DNA of 64,000 nucleotides from Micromonospora sp. NBC_01699 (GTDB lineage Bacteria; Actinomycetota; Actinomycetes; Mycobacteriales; Micromonosporaceae). Positions 8,941 through 17,337 of the stretch are shown piece by piece (within the stretch, counting starts at the first letter, position 1; the number at the start of each line of letters is the position of its first letter). The position numbers were made by a program, and so were the translations under genes. The notes beneath the pieces were generated by a model. The model ran no database searches and was not told the DNA's origin. It saw nothing but the letters and a program-made list of their open reading frames with translations. The stretch lies in contig NZ_CP109199.1 of assembly GCF_036250065.1 (NCBI RefSeq), positions 6,570,001 through 6,634,000 on the forward strand, given 5' to 3'.

Positions 8941-9800
8941 GTCGCCGCTGTCACCCGGAGTCGGCCGGAGCCGTCCGACCCGACCAGGTCCATCATCTTG
9001 TACACCAGGCCACGGCAGGTGACGGTCATCCGCCGGGCGCTGGGCAGCTTCAGCGCGGCGTGCGCGATGGCCGACGCGCAGGCGGCGTCGATGTAGTCCA
9101 GCCCGGTCAGGTTCACGTGCGGGTGCCGGTCCAGGCGTACGGTCTCGGTGAGCGCCCGATTGAGGACGTCCAGGTGCTGGTAGTCCAGCTCGCCGGCGAT
9201 CCGGATGCCCGGCGGGCTGTACTGGCGGCAGATCCGCAGCAGCGCGTCGTCGTGGTACGCCAGCGCCGCGACCGTCTTCGGGTGGGCCTTGGCGGCGAAC
9301 GCGAGGGTGACCGCGTCGAACCGCTCCCGGTCGTACTGGCAGATCACGCACAGCCGGCCGTCGGCGAACAGCGCGCCGACCTCCTGCTCGAAGGTGAGCA
9401 GTTCCTCGGGGTGGGTCAGCGGCCGGGTCGCCCAGCACATGTCCGCGGTCACCCGCAGCCCCGGATACCCCTCCCGACCGGCCAGGTCGAGTTGTTCGGC
9501 GAGCACGTCGACCATCCGCTGCGCGTCCGCCGGCCGTCCGGCCAGCAACGACGACTCCACCGTGGCGAACCGCAGCTGCCCCCGCCGCACCGCGCCACCG
9601 GTACGCACCGAGCGACCCACCAACTGCCGGCCCAACTGCTCCGGGTCGACGGCGTCGGTCCAGCACAGGACCTTCTGCCCCTGGCGCAGGCCGTCGCGGA
9701 CGAACGCGGCCAGCAGATCCAGCCGCTCCTGTGAGTCAGAAAAGGTCAAACACCCGTGATCCCCGAGCTTGAGCTCGTCTACCCGGACAGCCTCGGCCAT
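8937..9800 (-). CDS. MEDS and STAS domain regulatory protein
   Basis: A 287-residue protein with two domains. Residues 1-165 match the MEDS sensor domain (GDHGCLTFSDSQERLDLLAAFV at the start, later LCVICQYDRERF). Residues 190-280 form a STAS domain (GELDYQHLDVLNRAL, then LDYIDAACASAIAHAA, where the Ser/Thr phospho-switch normally sits). MEDS domains are proposed ligand or one-carbon sensors and STAS domains are anti-sigma antagonists, so this looks like a sensor fused to an anti-anti-sigma factor. It is translationally coupled to the HATPase gene that follows. Confidence 0.82.
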   Translation of the reverse strand: MAEAVRVDELKLGDHGCLTFSDSQERLDLLAAFVRDGLRQGQKVLCWTDAVDPEQLGRQLVGRSVRTGGAVRRGQLRFATVESSLLAGRPADAQRMVDVLAEQLDLAGREGYPGLRVTADMCWATRPLTHPEELLTFEQEVGALFADGRLCVICQYDRERFDAVTLAFAAKAHPKTVAALAYHDDALLRICRQYSPPGIRIAGELDYQHLDVLNRALTETVRLDRHPHVNLTGLDYIDAACASAIAHAALKLPSARRMTVTCRGLVYKMMDLVGSDGSGRLRVTAAT

Positions 9801-9990
9801 TCAGCCCCGCCTCCGTACCGTGATGAAGCTGGCCCCACCGTAAGGCCCGGCGGCCGGTCAGTCATCTCGGGGGCGACCGGAGGCAGGCCGGGCGGCCCTC
9901 CGGGCGCTCGACTGTTGCACTGATCACATCGAGCGGTTGCCGTACGTCACGACCGGACCGGAGGCTGCGGCGCTGTGCCAAGGTGGGGCG

Positions 9991-12534
9991 GTGACCGCCC
10001 CCGACCCGTCGTCCCGTACGCCGAGCCCGGCCCGGCCCGGCCGGATGCGACTCATGCTGCGGGAGCTGCGGTCCTGGCGCCCGACCCTGGCCCGACTGAT
10101 CGGCCTGCTGCGCAGTGCGGTCACCTCGTTCGTGGTGCTGGCCGGCACGCTCTGGCTGATGCCGGGCATCGACGTGAGCGGGTTGACCGCGATCCTCTGG
10201 GTGGTTGTCCTGGTCGCGGTCGTCGGGGCCCTGCTGCGGCCGGTGCTGCTGGCGCTGGCGACCGTGCTCGGCGGGCTGGGCGCGTTGATCGTCGGCGCGA
10301 GCCTCCAGACGATCGTCCTGTACGTGGCGTTGCGGCTGGCACCGGACGCGGACCTGTCCGGTATACCGGCGGCGTTCGCGGCGTCGTGGGCGGCGGTGGC
10401 GCTGGCCGCACTGGTGAACTGGCTGACCGATTCGGGCACCGACGACGCCTTCGTCAGCGAGGCGCTGCGGCTGATGCACAAGGTCAGCCGGGCGGCCCAC
10501 AAACGGGGTACGGCCGCACGCGGTGAGGGGCTGCTCGTCGTACAGCTCGACGGGGTGTCGGCGCCGCTGCTGCGCTGGGCGATCCACGCCGGCAACCTGC
10601 CCAACATCGGTCGCTGGCTGCGGCTGCGCAGCCACCGGTTGGGCACCTGGCACACCGGCCTGCCGGCGACCACGCCCGGCGCCCAGGCGGGCATCCTGCA
10701 CGGCGACGACCGGTCGGTGCCGGCCTTCCGCTGGTACGACAAGCGGACGGGCAGGCTGATGGTGGCGAACCGGCCCCGGGACGCGGCCGAGGTGGAGCGG
10801 CAGATCTCCGACGGTGCCGGACTGCTCGCCCACGGCGGGGCGAGCATCAGCAACGTCTTCTCCGGCGACGCGTCCGCCACCCTGTTCACGGTCAGCCGGG
10901 CCACCCTGCCCGGCCGCTCGTCCCGGGGTTACGCCGAGTTCATGATCAGCCCGTACGGCTTCGCCCGCGCGATCGTGCTGGGCCTCGGCCGGATCCTCAA
11001 GGAGCTGCACCAGGCCCGTGGGCAGCGGCTGCGTGACATCCGGCCACGGGTCAGCCGGTCCGGGGCGTTCCTGGTGCTACGCCCGCTGGCCGGGATGCTG
11101 CGCGACATGAACGTCTCGCTGATCGCCGAGCAGATGGCGCTGGGCACGCCGGTGATCTTCTGCGACTTCGTCGACTACGACGAGGTGGCCCACCACGCCG
11201 GCCCGGCCCGGCCGGAGTCGCTGGACGCGCTCGGCCGGCTCGACCAGGTCCTCGGCGTGCTGGAGCGGCTGTCCGCCGAGGCCGACCGCCGCTACCACCT
11301 GGTGGTGCTCTCCGACCACGGCCAGAGCCAGGGCGAGACCTTCCGGCAGCGCTACGGCGAGTCGCTGGCCCAGACGGTGGACCGGATAGTGAACGGCACC
11401 GACCGGGCCGAACCGGAAGGAGCCGGCCGGACCGAGGTCAACGGGTCGGCTCGGGCGGAGCGTACGGCGGCTCGGGCGGACCGTACGGCGTCGGCGGCGA
11501 CCGGCCCGGTCGAGCCCTGGGGACCGGTCAACACCCTGCTCACCGAGATCAGCGGTCGGCCGGGTGCCGGTGCGGCCGCCACCCGCGCCGCCGTACGCTC
11601 GCGCACTGTCGACCGGGAGGTCACCCTCGGACCGGCCGGCGAACGCAAGAGCCCGATCGGCCTGGCCGGTGCGGGCGAGGCGCACGAGATCTCCAGCACG
11701 GACGTGCTGGTCGTCGCCTCCGGCAACCTCGCGATGGTCTACTTCACCCGGCACCCCGGCAAGCCCACCCGTACGGAGATCCACGCCGCCTATCCGGGGC
11801 TGGTGGACGGCCTCGCCGCGCACCCCGGTGTCGGGCTGGTCGTGGTCGACGACGGGTCCGGTCCGGTGGCGATCGGCAACCGGGGCGAGCACCACCTGCG
11901 TGACGGCCGGGTCAGCGGCGAGGACCCGCTGGCCGCGTACGGGCCACGGGCCCGCGCCGACCTGCTCCGGCACCAGGGGGTCGAGCACGTCGGCGACCTC
12001 GTGCTGATCAGCGCGGTCGACTCGGGCACCGAGGAGGTGGCCGCGTTCGAGGAGCTGGTCGGCAGCCACGGTGGGCTCGGCGGCTGGCAGACGAACGCGT
12101 TCCTGCTGCACCCGGCCGAGTGGGCGGTCGCCGAGGAGCCGTTGGACGGGCCGGTGGCCGTACACCGGCAGTTGGTGACCTGGTTGCACCAGCTCGGGCT
12201 GCGCGACGAGGCCGTACCGGAGTCGAAGGTGGTGCCGGACCACGTGCTGGTGTCGGACCTGGCGGTGGTTGCGGACCTGGCGGTCGTACCGGCGCAGGTG
12301 TCGGCGGTGGGTCGGTCAATCGCCGGTTCGGCGGCGGACCAGTGCTCAGTCACCGGTGCGGCGGCGGACCAGCGCGACGATCTGGCTGATCGCCAGCACG
12401 ATCACCACCGCGACCAGGACGCCCTGCCAGGGCTCGGGGAAGATCGAGCCGCCGAGGACGCCGAAGCCGGCGTAGACCACCGACCAGAGCCCGCAGGCCG
12501 GGGCGTTGGCCAGCGCGAAGCGCCGCCAGCCTAG
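9991..12534 (+). CDS. Membrane-anchored alkaline-phosphatase-superfamily phosphodiesterase
   Basis: An 847-residue protein as read. After a short basic N-terminus come about four membrane helices (residues 30-135) of the phage-holin-family type. A phosphodiesterase/alkaline phosphatase-like domain follows: LLVVQLDGVSAPLLRWA, TTPGAQAGILHG, the metal-site motif CDFVDYDEVAHHAGP and VVLSDHGQSQG. A low-complexity Arg/Ala/Glu/Thr stretch interrupts it around residues 470-510. The start is GTG at 9991 behind AGGTGGGGC. The last ~60 codons run antisense through the DedA gene at 12346, and the natural C-terminus seems to end near 12250, so the tail may reflect a lost stop or a frameshift. Confidence 0.8.
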   Translation: MTAPDPSSRTPSPARPGRMRLMLRELRSWRPTLARLIGLLRSAVTSFVVLAGTLWLMPGIDVSGLTAILWVVVLVAVVGALLRPVLLALATVLGGLGALIVGASLQTIVLYVALRLAPDADLSGIPAAFAASWAAVALAALVNWLTDSGTDDAFVSEALRLMHKVSRAAHKRGTAARGEGLLVVQLDGVSAPLLRWAIHAGNLPNIGRWLRLRSHRLGTWHTGLPATTPGAQAGILHGDDRSVPAFRWYDKRTGRLMVANRPRDAAEVERQISDGAGLLAHGGASISNVFSGDASATLFTVSRATLPGRSSRGYAEFMISPYGFARAIVLGLGRILKELHQARGQRLRDIRPRVSRSGAFLVLRPLAGMLRDMNVSLIAEQMALGTPVIFCDFVDYDEVAHHAGPARPESLDALGRLDQVLGVLERLSAEADRRYHLVVLSDHGQSQGETFRQRYGESLAQTVDRIVNGTDRAEPEGAGRTEVNGSARAERTAARADRTASAATGPVEPWGPVNTLLTEISGRPGAGAAATRAAVRSRTVDREVTLGPAGERKSPIGLAGAGEAHEISSTDVLVVASGNLAMVYFTRHPGKPTRTEIHAAYPGLVDGLAAHPGVGLVVVDDGSGPVAIGNRGEHHLRDGRVSGEDPLAAYGPRARADLLRHQGVEHVGDLVLISAVDSGTEEVAAFEELVGSHGGLGGWQTNAFLLHPAEWAVAEEPLDGPVAVHRQLVTWLHQLGLRDEAVPESKVVPDHVLVSDLAVVADLAVVPAQVSAVGRSIAGSAADQCSVTGAAADQRDDLADRQHDHHRDQDALPGLGEDRAAEDAEAGVDHRPEPAGRGVGQREAPPA

Positions 12535-12903
12535 ACCGGTCAGGGCGATGGTGAGCAGCACCGGGATCCGTCCACCGGGCACCAGCCGGGAGACCAGCAA
12601 CACCGACACCTGGCGTTCGCGCAGCCGAGCGGCGAGGCCGTCGAGCCGCTGGCCGTTGCGCAGCCAGCGCAGCCGTCGGGCCAGTTTCTCACCGCCGTAC
12701 CGGCAGGCGACGTAGGTGACGGCGTCGCCGAGGTAGGCGCCGGCGGCTCCGGCGGCCACGACCAGGACCACCATCAGCGAGTGCTGGTGGAAGGCGAGCG
12801 CCGCCGCCGCGCTGACCGCCGCGCCGGTGGGTACGACGGGAAGCACCGCGCCGAAGGCCACCAGCGCGAACAGCGAGGTCAACACCCCGATGGCGTTGTT
12901 CAC
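12346..12903 (-). CDS. DedA-family (VTT domain) membrane protein
   Basis: A 185-residue integral membrane protein of the DedA/SNARE-associated (VTT) family, with likely roles in lipid scrambling or membrane potential. Visible features are the re-entrant segment (LPVVPTGAAVSAAAAL), GAYLGDAVTYVACRYGGEKLARR and the family signature VSRLVPGGRIPVLLTIALTGLGWRRF. The start is GTG at 12903, overlapping the stop of the upstream MBL-fold gene by 4 bp (GTGA). The C-terminal 189 bp overlap the end of the convergent phosphodiesterase frame. It is shorter than the second DedA protein at 22732. Confidence 0.85.
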   Translation of the reverse strand: MNNAIGVLTSLFALVAFGAVLPVVPTGAAVSAAAALAFHQHSLMVVLVVAAGAAGAYLGDAVTYVACRYGGEKLARRLRWLRNGQRLDGLAARLRERQVSVLLVSRLVPGGRIPVLLTIALTGLGWRRFALANAPACGLWSVVYAGFGVLGGSIFPEPWQGVLVAVVIVLAISQIVALVRRRTGD

Positions 12904-13670
12904 GATGCCGGTTCCACCGTGAGCGTCTCCCCCGGTTGCAGTTCGGTGACGCGGGTGCCGGGTGCGGTGCCGGCGACGTGGTCGACGAAACGGCGCCCCG
13001 GCTCGTGGAACATCCCCCGGCGGAACGCCAGACCGGCCGGCCAGAAGGTGCCGAAGTGCACCGGTACCGCGTACCGGGGGGTGGTCAGCCGGACGGCCTC
13101 GGCCGCCCGGACCGGGTCGAGGTGGCCGAGACCCAGCGTCGGACCCCAACCGCCGACCGGGATCAGCGCCAGGTCGAGCGGCCCGAGGTCGGCCATGCCG
13201 GCGAAGAGCCCGGTGTCACCGGCGAACCAGGTGTCGGCCCGGCCGTGCACGGTGTAACCGACGGCCATGGCCCGGTGCCGCGACCACGGCCCACGGCCGC
13301 CGTCGTGTGCCGCCGGCACAGCCCGCACGGTGACCTCGTCCACCCGGTACTCCTCGCCCGGCGCCAGCTCGACGGCCCGCGCGGCGGCGGCCGCCCCCAG
13401 CCGGCGCCGCAGAAAGGGGCGCGATCCGGCCGGCACGATCAGCGCGACCCGGTCCGGCAGCCGGCGCAGCGAGGCGACGTCGAGGTGGTCGGCGTGCAGG
13501 TGGGACACGAGTACGGCGTCCGGCGTACCGGGAAGCTGCGGGGTCGGTCCGCGCATCCGCCGCAGGTGGGCTACCCGGTCCCGGAGCACCGGGTCGGTCA
13601 GCAGCCGGACCCCGGAATCCTCGATCCAGGCCGTGCTGTGCCCCCACCAGGTGACCTTGACCGCGGACAT
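12900..13670 (-). CDS. MBL-fold metallo-hydrolase (UlaG-like)
   Basis: A 256-residue metal-dependent hydrolase of the UlaG/YtnP-like metallo-beta-lactamase branch. It opens VKVTWWGHSTAWIEDSGVRLLTDP and has the metal motif VSHLHADHLD around residue 55, then AGDTGLFAGM and a C-terminal His segment (AVPVHFGTFWP). The adjacent ATG (13670) and GTG (13673) are both possible starts. Relatives include N-acyl-phosphatidylethanolamine phospholipase-like and L-ascorbate-6-P lactonase-like enzymes, and the substrate is not predictable. Coupling to a DedA membrane protein hints at lipid-related chemistry, as inference only. Confidence 0.88.
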   Translation of the reverse strand: MSAVKVTWWGHSTAWIEDSGVRLLTDPVLRDRVAHLRRMRGPTPQLPGTPDAVLVSHLHADHLDVASLRRLPDRVALIVPAGSRPFLRRRLGAAAAARAVELAPGEEYRVDEVTVRAVPAAHDGGRGPWSRHRAMAVGYTVHGRADTWFAGDTGLFAGMADLGPLDLALIPVGGWGPTLGLGHLDPVRAAEAVRLTTPRYAVPVHFGTFWPAGLAFRRGMFHEPGRRFVDHVAGTAPGTRVTELQPGETLTVEPAS

Positions 13671-13882
13671 CACCCCGCCACCGTACGGGCTCCGCCCGGA
13701 ACCGGTCTTCCGGGGCGCTCGTGAGCCGTCCTTCAGGGCGCTCGTGAGCGGGTCTTCGGGGTGCTCGCGTACCGGGTCTTCGGGGTGCTCGCGTACCGGT
13801 GGCGGTTTCGCCGCTCGGGCTCCGGGGCACTAATGCCGGCAGCGGAGACCGGAGCCGTTCGAAGCGAAACTCGGAGGACACG

Positions 13883-14080
13883 ATGAGCATTGGCGACAAG
13901 ATCAAGCACAAGGCCGAAGAGGTCGTCGGCACGGTGAAGGAAAAGGTCGGCGACGCCACGGACAACGAGCGGCTACAGGCCGAGGGCGCGACGCAGCGTA
14001 CCGAGGCGCAGATCAAGCAGGCCGGCGACCACGTCAAGGACGCCGCCCACGACACCAGGGACGCACTGCGCCATCCCTGA
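13883..14080 (+). CDS. CsbD-family stress protein
   Basis: A 65-residue hydrophilic, Lys/Glu/Asp-rich protein of the CsbD family (general-stress protein with a four-helix fold in E. coli YjbJ). Characteristic phrases are KIKHKAEEVVGTVKEKVGDATDNERLQAEG (residues 5-34) and a second half repeating the amphipathic pattern. A good ribosome site (CGGAGGA) precedes the ATG. Expression is probably stress-controlled by an alternative sigma factor, as known for csbD. A long terminator hairpin follows. Confidence 0.85.
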   Translation: MSIGDKIKHKAEEVVGTVKEKVGDATDNERLQAEGATQRTEAQIKQAGDHVKDAAHDTRDALRHP

Positions 14081-14104
14081 CGCTCGTAACTGACCACCTG
14101 ACCC

Positions 14105-14144
14105 GCCGGGCGGGGCGCTCCGATTTCGGAGCGCCCCGCCCGGC
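14105..14144 (+). terminator. Terminator after csbD-like gene
   Basis: A perfect 18-bp GC-rich stem (14105-14122 with 14127-14144) with a 4-nt loop ATTT, followed by a short T-rich run (TTTCTG). It starts 24 nt after the csbD-like stop and is one of the strongest hairpins in the window. Confidence 0.85.
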
Positions 14145-14230
14145 TTTCTGCCTCCACGTACAGGGAAGCAGCCACACCTCGGCCACCGGCGGAGCCGCAA
14201 CGAATTCACATCCATTGACTTTTAATAGTT

Positions 14231-14245
14231 AAGTTTCCTAAACTT
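14231..14245. promoter_or_regulatory. Palindromic operator-like site upstream of chitinase
   Basis: AAGTTT-CCT-AAACTT, a 6+6 inverted repeat in an AT-rich island (14211-14250) inside otherwise very GC-rich DNA, about 150 bp upstream of the chitinase start. From memory, related TTAAGTTTCCTAA-type sites occur upstream of secreted glycoside hydrolase genes in actinomycetes; the protein that binds it is not known to me. Confidence 0.5.
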
Positions 14246-14388
14246 TCAGCCACCTGAGGCGAAGTACCACGCACTACCCCCAAACCCCCGCCTCGACCCG
14301 GCCCCGGGCCCTGGTCGGCCGAGCGCGCAAGAGCACCCGCCCCACCCGCCGTGGGGCCGATGGCGTGTACGCCGCGAAAGGTCACAAC

Positions 14389-15789
14389 ATGTCTGACACA
14401 CCCACCGCTCCCACCAGACGGGCCGGCAGGTCCCGACTCCTCACCGGAGCGCTCGCCCTGGTGACCGCCCTCACCGGCTCGGTGACCGCGCTGGCCCCGG
14501 CCACCCCGGCGTCCGCCGCCGTGCTGCCGAACGGGTTCAAGAGCGTCGGCTACATGCCGTCCTGGGCCGGCAACGTGGCGAACATCCAGTACAACAAGTT
14601 GACCCACATCAACTACTCGTTCGTGCTGCCGAACTCCAACGGCAGCCTCCAGGCGGTCGACCAGCCGGGCAAGCTCCAGCAGTTGGTGTCACTCGGGCAC
14701 GCCAACAACGTCAAGGTGCTGATCGCGGTCGGCGGCTGGAACGACGGCAACGACTCCGCCTTCGAGGCGCTGGCGGCCAACTCCGGCACCCGTACGACGT
14801 TCGTCAACAACATGGTCAACTTCGTGAACCAGTACAACCTCGACGGCGTCGACATCGACTGGGAGTACCCCGACCCGGGTGCCTCGGCCAACAACTACAC
14901 CCTGCTGATGCAGCAGCTCAGCACGGCGATGCACAGTCGCGGCAAGCTGCTCACGGCCGCTGTCGTCTCCGGTGGCGGGACCGCCAACGGCATCCAACCG
15001 GCCGTCTTCGGCTACGTCGACTTCCTCAACATCATGTTGTACGACGGCGGCGAACCGCACGCCAACTACGACTGGTCGATCAGCAACGCCCAGGGCTGGA
15101 AGAACCGGGGCCTGCCGGCGAGCAAGACCGTGCTCGGCGTGCCGTTCTACAGCCGCCCCGGCTACCTCACGTACAGCCAGCTCGTGGCTATCGACCCGGC
15201 GAACGCCAACCGGGACTGCACCACCGCCAACGGCGCCCAGCAGTGTTACAACGGCGTCCCGACGGTCAAGCGTAAGACCCAGTGGGCCCTGGCGAACGCC
15301 GGCGGCATGATGAACTGGGAGCTGTCCCAGGACACGAACACCTCGACGTCGCTGGTCAGCGCGATCTACGACACGGTGATGGGTGGCACCACCCCGCCGC
15401 CGGCCGGCCGTACCGGTCAGATCACCGGCCTCGCCGGCAAGTGTGTCGACATCGCGGCGGCCGGCACCGCCAACGGCACCCCGATCCAGCTGTACGCCTG
15501 CAACGGCAGCACCGCGCAGCGCTGGACGGTCAGCACCGACAGCACCATCCGGGGCCTGGGCAAGTGCCTGGACGTGACCAGCGCCTCGACCACCAACGGT
15601 GCCAAGATCCAGCTCTGGGACTGCAACGGCAGCGGCGCACAGGTCTGGCAGGGCCAGTCCAACGGCACCGTACGCAACCCGGCGTCGAACAAGTGCCTCG
15701 ACGTCACGGACAAGAGCTCCGCCGACGGCACCCGGCTCCAGATCTGGGACTGCTACAACACGAGCAACCAGATCTGGCAGCTCCCCTGA
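14389..15789 (+). CDS. Secreted GH18 chitinase with ricin-B lectin domain
   Basis: A 466-residue exported endochitinase. A Sec signal peptide (residues 1-44: basic RRAGRSR, hydrophobic core, ATPASA-A) precedes a GH18 barrel (about 48-335) with the catalytic motif DGVDIDWEYP (catalytic Glu within it) and the SVGYMPSW and LIAVGGWN strands. A short Pro-rich linker (TTPPPAGR) leads to a ricin-type beta-trefoil (about 345-466) with three repeats, each with a KC-D start and Q-x-W end (QRW, QVW, QIW), which should bind sugar. An in-frame GTG at 14365 is a less likely start. The gene is monocistronic, with an operator-like palindrome upstream and a terminator hairpin downstream. Confidence 0.95.
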   Translation: MSDTPTAPTRRAGRSRLLTGALALVTALTGSVTALAPATPASAAVLPNGFKSVGYMPSWAGNVANIQYNKLTHINYSFVLPNSNGSLQAVDQPGKLQQLVSLGHANNVKVLIAVGGWNDGNDSAFEALAANSGTRTTFVNNMVNFVNQYNLDGVDIDWEYPDPGASANNYTLLMQQLSTAMHSRGKLLTAAVVSGGGTANGIQPAVFGYVDFLNIMLYDGGEPHANYDWSISNAQGWKNRGLPASKTVLGVPFYSRPGYLTYSQLVAIDPANANRDCTTANGAQQCYNGVPTVKRKTQWALANAGGMMNWELSQDTNTSTSLVSAIYDTVMGGTTPPPAGRTGQITGLAGKCVDIAAAGTANGTPIQLYACNGSTAQRWTVSTDSTIRGLGKCLDVTSASTTNGAKIQLWDCNGSGAQVWQGQSNGTVRNPASNKCLDVTDKSSADGTRLQIWDCYNTSNQIWQLP

Positions 15790-15812
15790 CCTGATTGAAG
15801 GAAGGCCCCGCT

Positions 15813-15860
15813 CGAACGGGCCCCCAGCCGACGCTCACCGCGTCGACCGGGGGCCCTTCG
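15813..15860 (+). terminator. Terminator after chitinase gene
   Basis: Outer stem CGAA-c-GGGCCCCC with GGGGGCCCTTCG (12 pairs, one bulge) and an inner CGACG/CGTCG pair set, starting 24 nt after the chitinase stop. GAAGGAAGG precedes the stem. Confidence 0.65.
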
Positions 15861-16031
15861 ACTGTCCGCTATCCGGCCGGTGGATCGGCCGATCACGGCG
15901 TCGTACCAGGTGTTGTGCGGCGAACCGGGGCGGCACCAACGGCCAGCGTCCGTACGGGGGCTGGCTCGTTGGGATCTGGGGATCGCCGATCGGTGAGGGG
16001 GCGCCGTGCACGTCTTCGGCCTGGCTGCCCG

Positions 16032-17231
16032 ATGACCGGTGCCGAGGAGGCCGGAGTCCTCCGCAGCGCGGAGAGTTCACAGCGGGCCACCTTCCTCGAA
16101 CTCTTCTTCGACCTGGTCTTCGTCTTCGCGCTGACCCGGATCTCGCAACGGCTGATCACCGACTTCAACACCGAACGACGGATCCTGCTGCCGGAGGCCG
16201 GACAGACCCTGCTGCTCTTCCTGGCCCTCTGGCTGATCTGGACGTTCACCGCGCTCACCACCAGTCGGCTCGATCCGGACCAGCCGGCGATCCAGTTCGT
16301 CGTGGTGGGCAGCATGTTCGGCGCCATGGTGATGGCGGTTTCGGTGCCGAAGGGCTTCGGCGAACGGGCGATCATCTTCGCCACCGCGTACATCACCGTC
16401 CAGATCGGCCGTACGCTGCTGCTCTTTCTCGCCCATCGACGCGACCGGGACGTCGCGGTCCGGCTGCTCGTCTGGCTCGGGCTCAGCGCGGTGCCCTGGC
16501 TGCTCGGCGGGGTGGTCGACGACGCGGGTCTGCGCGGTGTGCTCTGGACCATCGCCATCCTGCTCGACTACGGCGGGGCGATCTCCGGCTGGCCCATCCC
16601 GGTACTGGGCCGCGCGCCCACCACCGAGGTCCCGATCGCCGGCGAACACCTGGCCGAGCGCTACCAGCAGTTCCTGCTGATCACCCTGGGCGAGTCGATC
16701 CTGGTCATCGGCCTGACCTTCAGCGGCTCCAGCTTCGCGACCGACAGAACCGTCGCGTTCCTGCTGGCCTTCCTGACCACGGTGTTGCTCTGGCGGGTCT
16801 ATTTCCACCAGGCCGGACACCTGTTGCCGATGGCGATCACCAGCGCCCGCCAACCGGCCCGGTTCGGCCGGTCGATGTCCTTCTCCCACCTGTTCATGAT
16901 CGCCGGCATCGTCCTCACCGCGGTCGGCTACGAACTGTCGATCGCCCATCCGCTCGGGCACACCGCACCGGTCTGGCTCTACACCATTCTCGGCGGCCCG
17001 GCGCTCTTCCTCGCCGGCCGAGCCCAGTTCGAGTACCAGGTGTTCGCCCGGGTGTCCCGGTCCCGGATCGGCGGGCTGGTGGTCCTGGCCCTGCTCGTAC
17101 CGGCCCTGCTACAGGTACCACCGCTGGTCGCCAGCACCGCCGCGGCAACAGTTCTGGCCGGAGTAGCCGTAGCCGACGCCCTCCGCTCCCGAGCCCGCAC
17201 CACCCCCGAGCCCCCCACCCCACCCCTCTAA
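16032..17231 (+). CDS. LtrA-family (low temperature requirement) membrane protein
   Basis: A 399-residue integral membrane protein of the LtrA family. It opens with the family signature FLELFFDLVFVFALTRISQRL and has about ten further hydrophobic helices, with the conserved ERYQQFLLITLGESILVIG block around residue 210. The function of the family is unknown; it was named from a Listeria mutant unable to grow in the cold. The ATG at 16032 starts just before the signature; upstream in-frame sequence has no family match. The C-terminus is Pro/Thr-rich (TTPEPPTPPL) because coding runs into the C-rich tract next to repeat A1. Confidence 0.85.
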   Translation: MTGAEEAGVLRSAESSQRATFLELFFDLVFVFALTRISQRLITDFNTERRILLPEAGQTLLLFLALWLIWTFTALTTSRLDPDQPAIQFVVVGSMFGAMVMAVSVPKGFGERAIIFATAYITVQIGRTLLLFLAHRRDRDVAVRLLVWLGLSAVPWLLGGVVDDAGLRGVLWTIAILLDYGGAISGWPIPVLGRAPTTEVPIAGEHLAERYQQFLLITLGESILVIGLTFSGSSFATDRTVAFLLAFLTTVLLWRVYFHQAGHLLPMAITSARQPARFGRSMSFSHLFMIAGIVLTAVGYELSIAHPLGHTAPVWLYTILGGPALFLAGRAQFEYQVFARVSRSRIGGLVVLALLVPALLQVPPLVASTAAATVLAGVAVADALRSRARTTPEPPTPPL

Positions 17232-17259
17232 CCCCCCTCCACCACGCCGGCACTAATAC

Positions 17260-17303
17260 AGAGAAAGAGTGGCTATCCCGACGTGGGAAGCCACCCTTTC
17301 TCT
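17260..17303. repeat. Family A intergenic palindrome, copy 1
   Basis: A 44-bp hairpin between convergent ltrA and azoreductase genes. Outer arms are AGAGAAAGAGTGGCT and AGCCACCCTTTCTCT (14 of 15 pair), continuing inward as TCCC-gacgt-GGGA for a 19-bp stem. A second copy of the same length is at 61341-61384; the first 16 bases of the two are identical. C-rich sequence lies to the left and G-rich sequence to the right. It could serve as a terminator for both genes. Confidence 0.75.
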
Positions 17304-17337
17304 CCATCAGTGCGGATCTTGGCGTGGGGTGTGGGGG

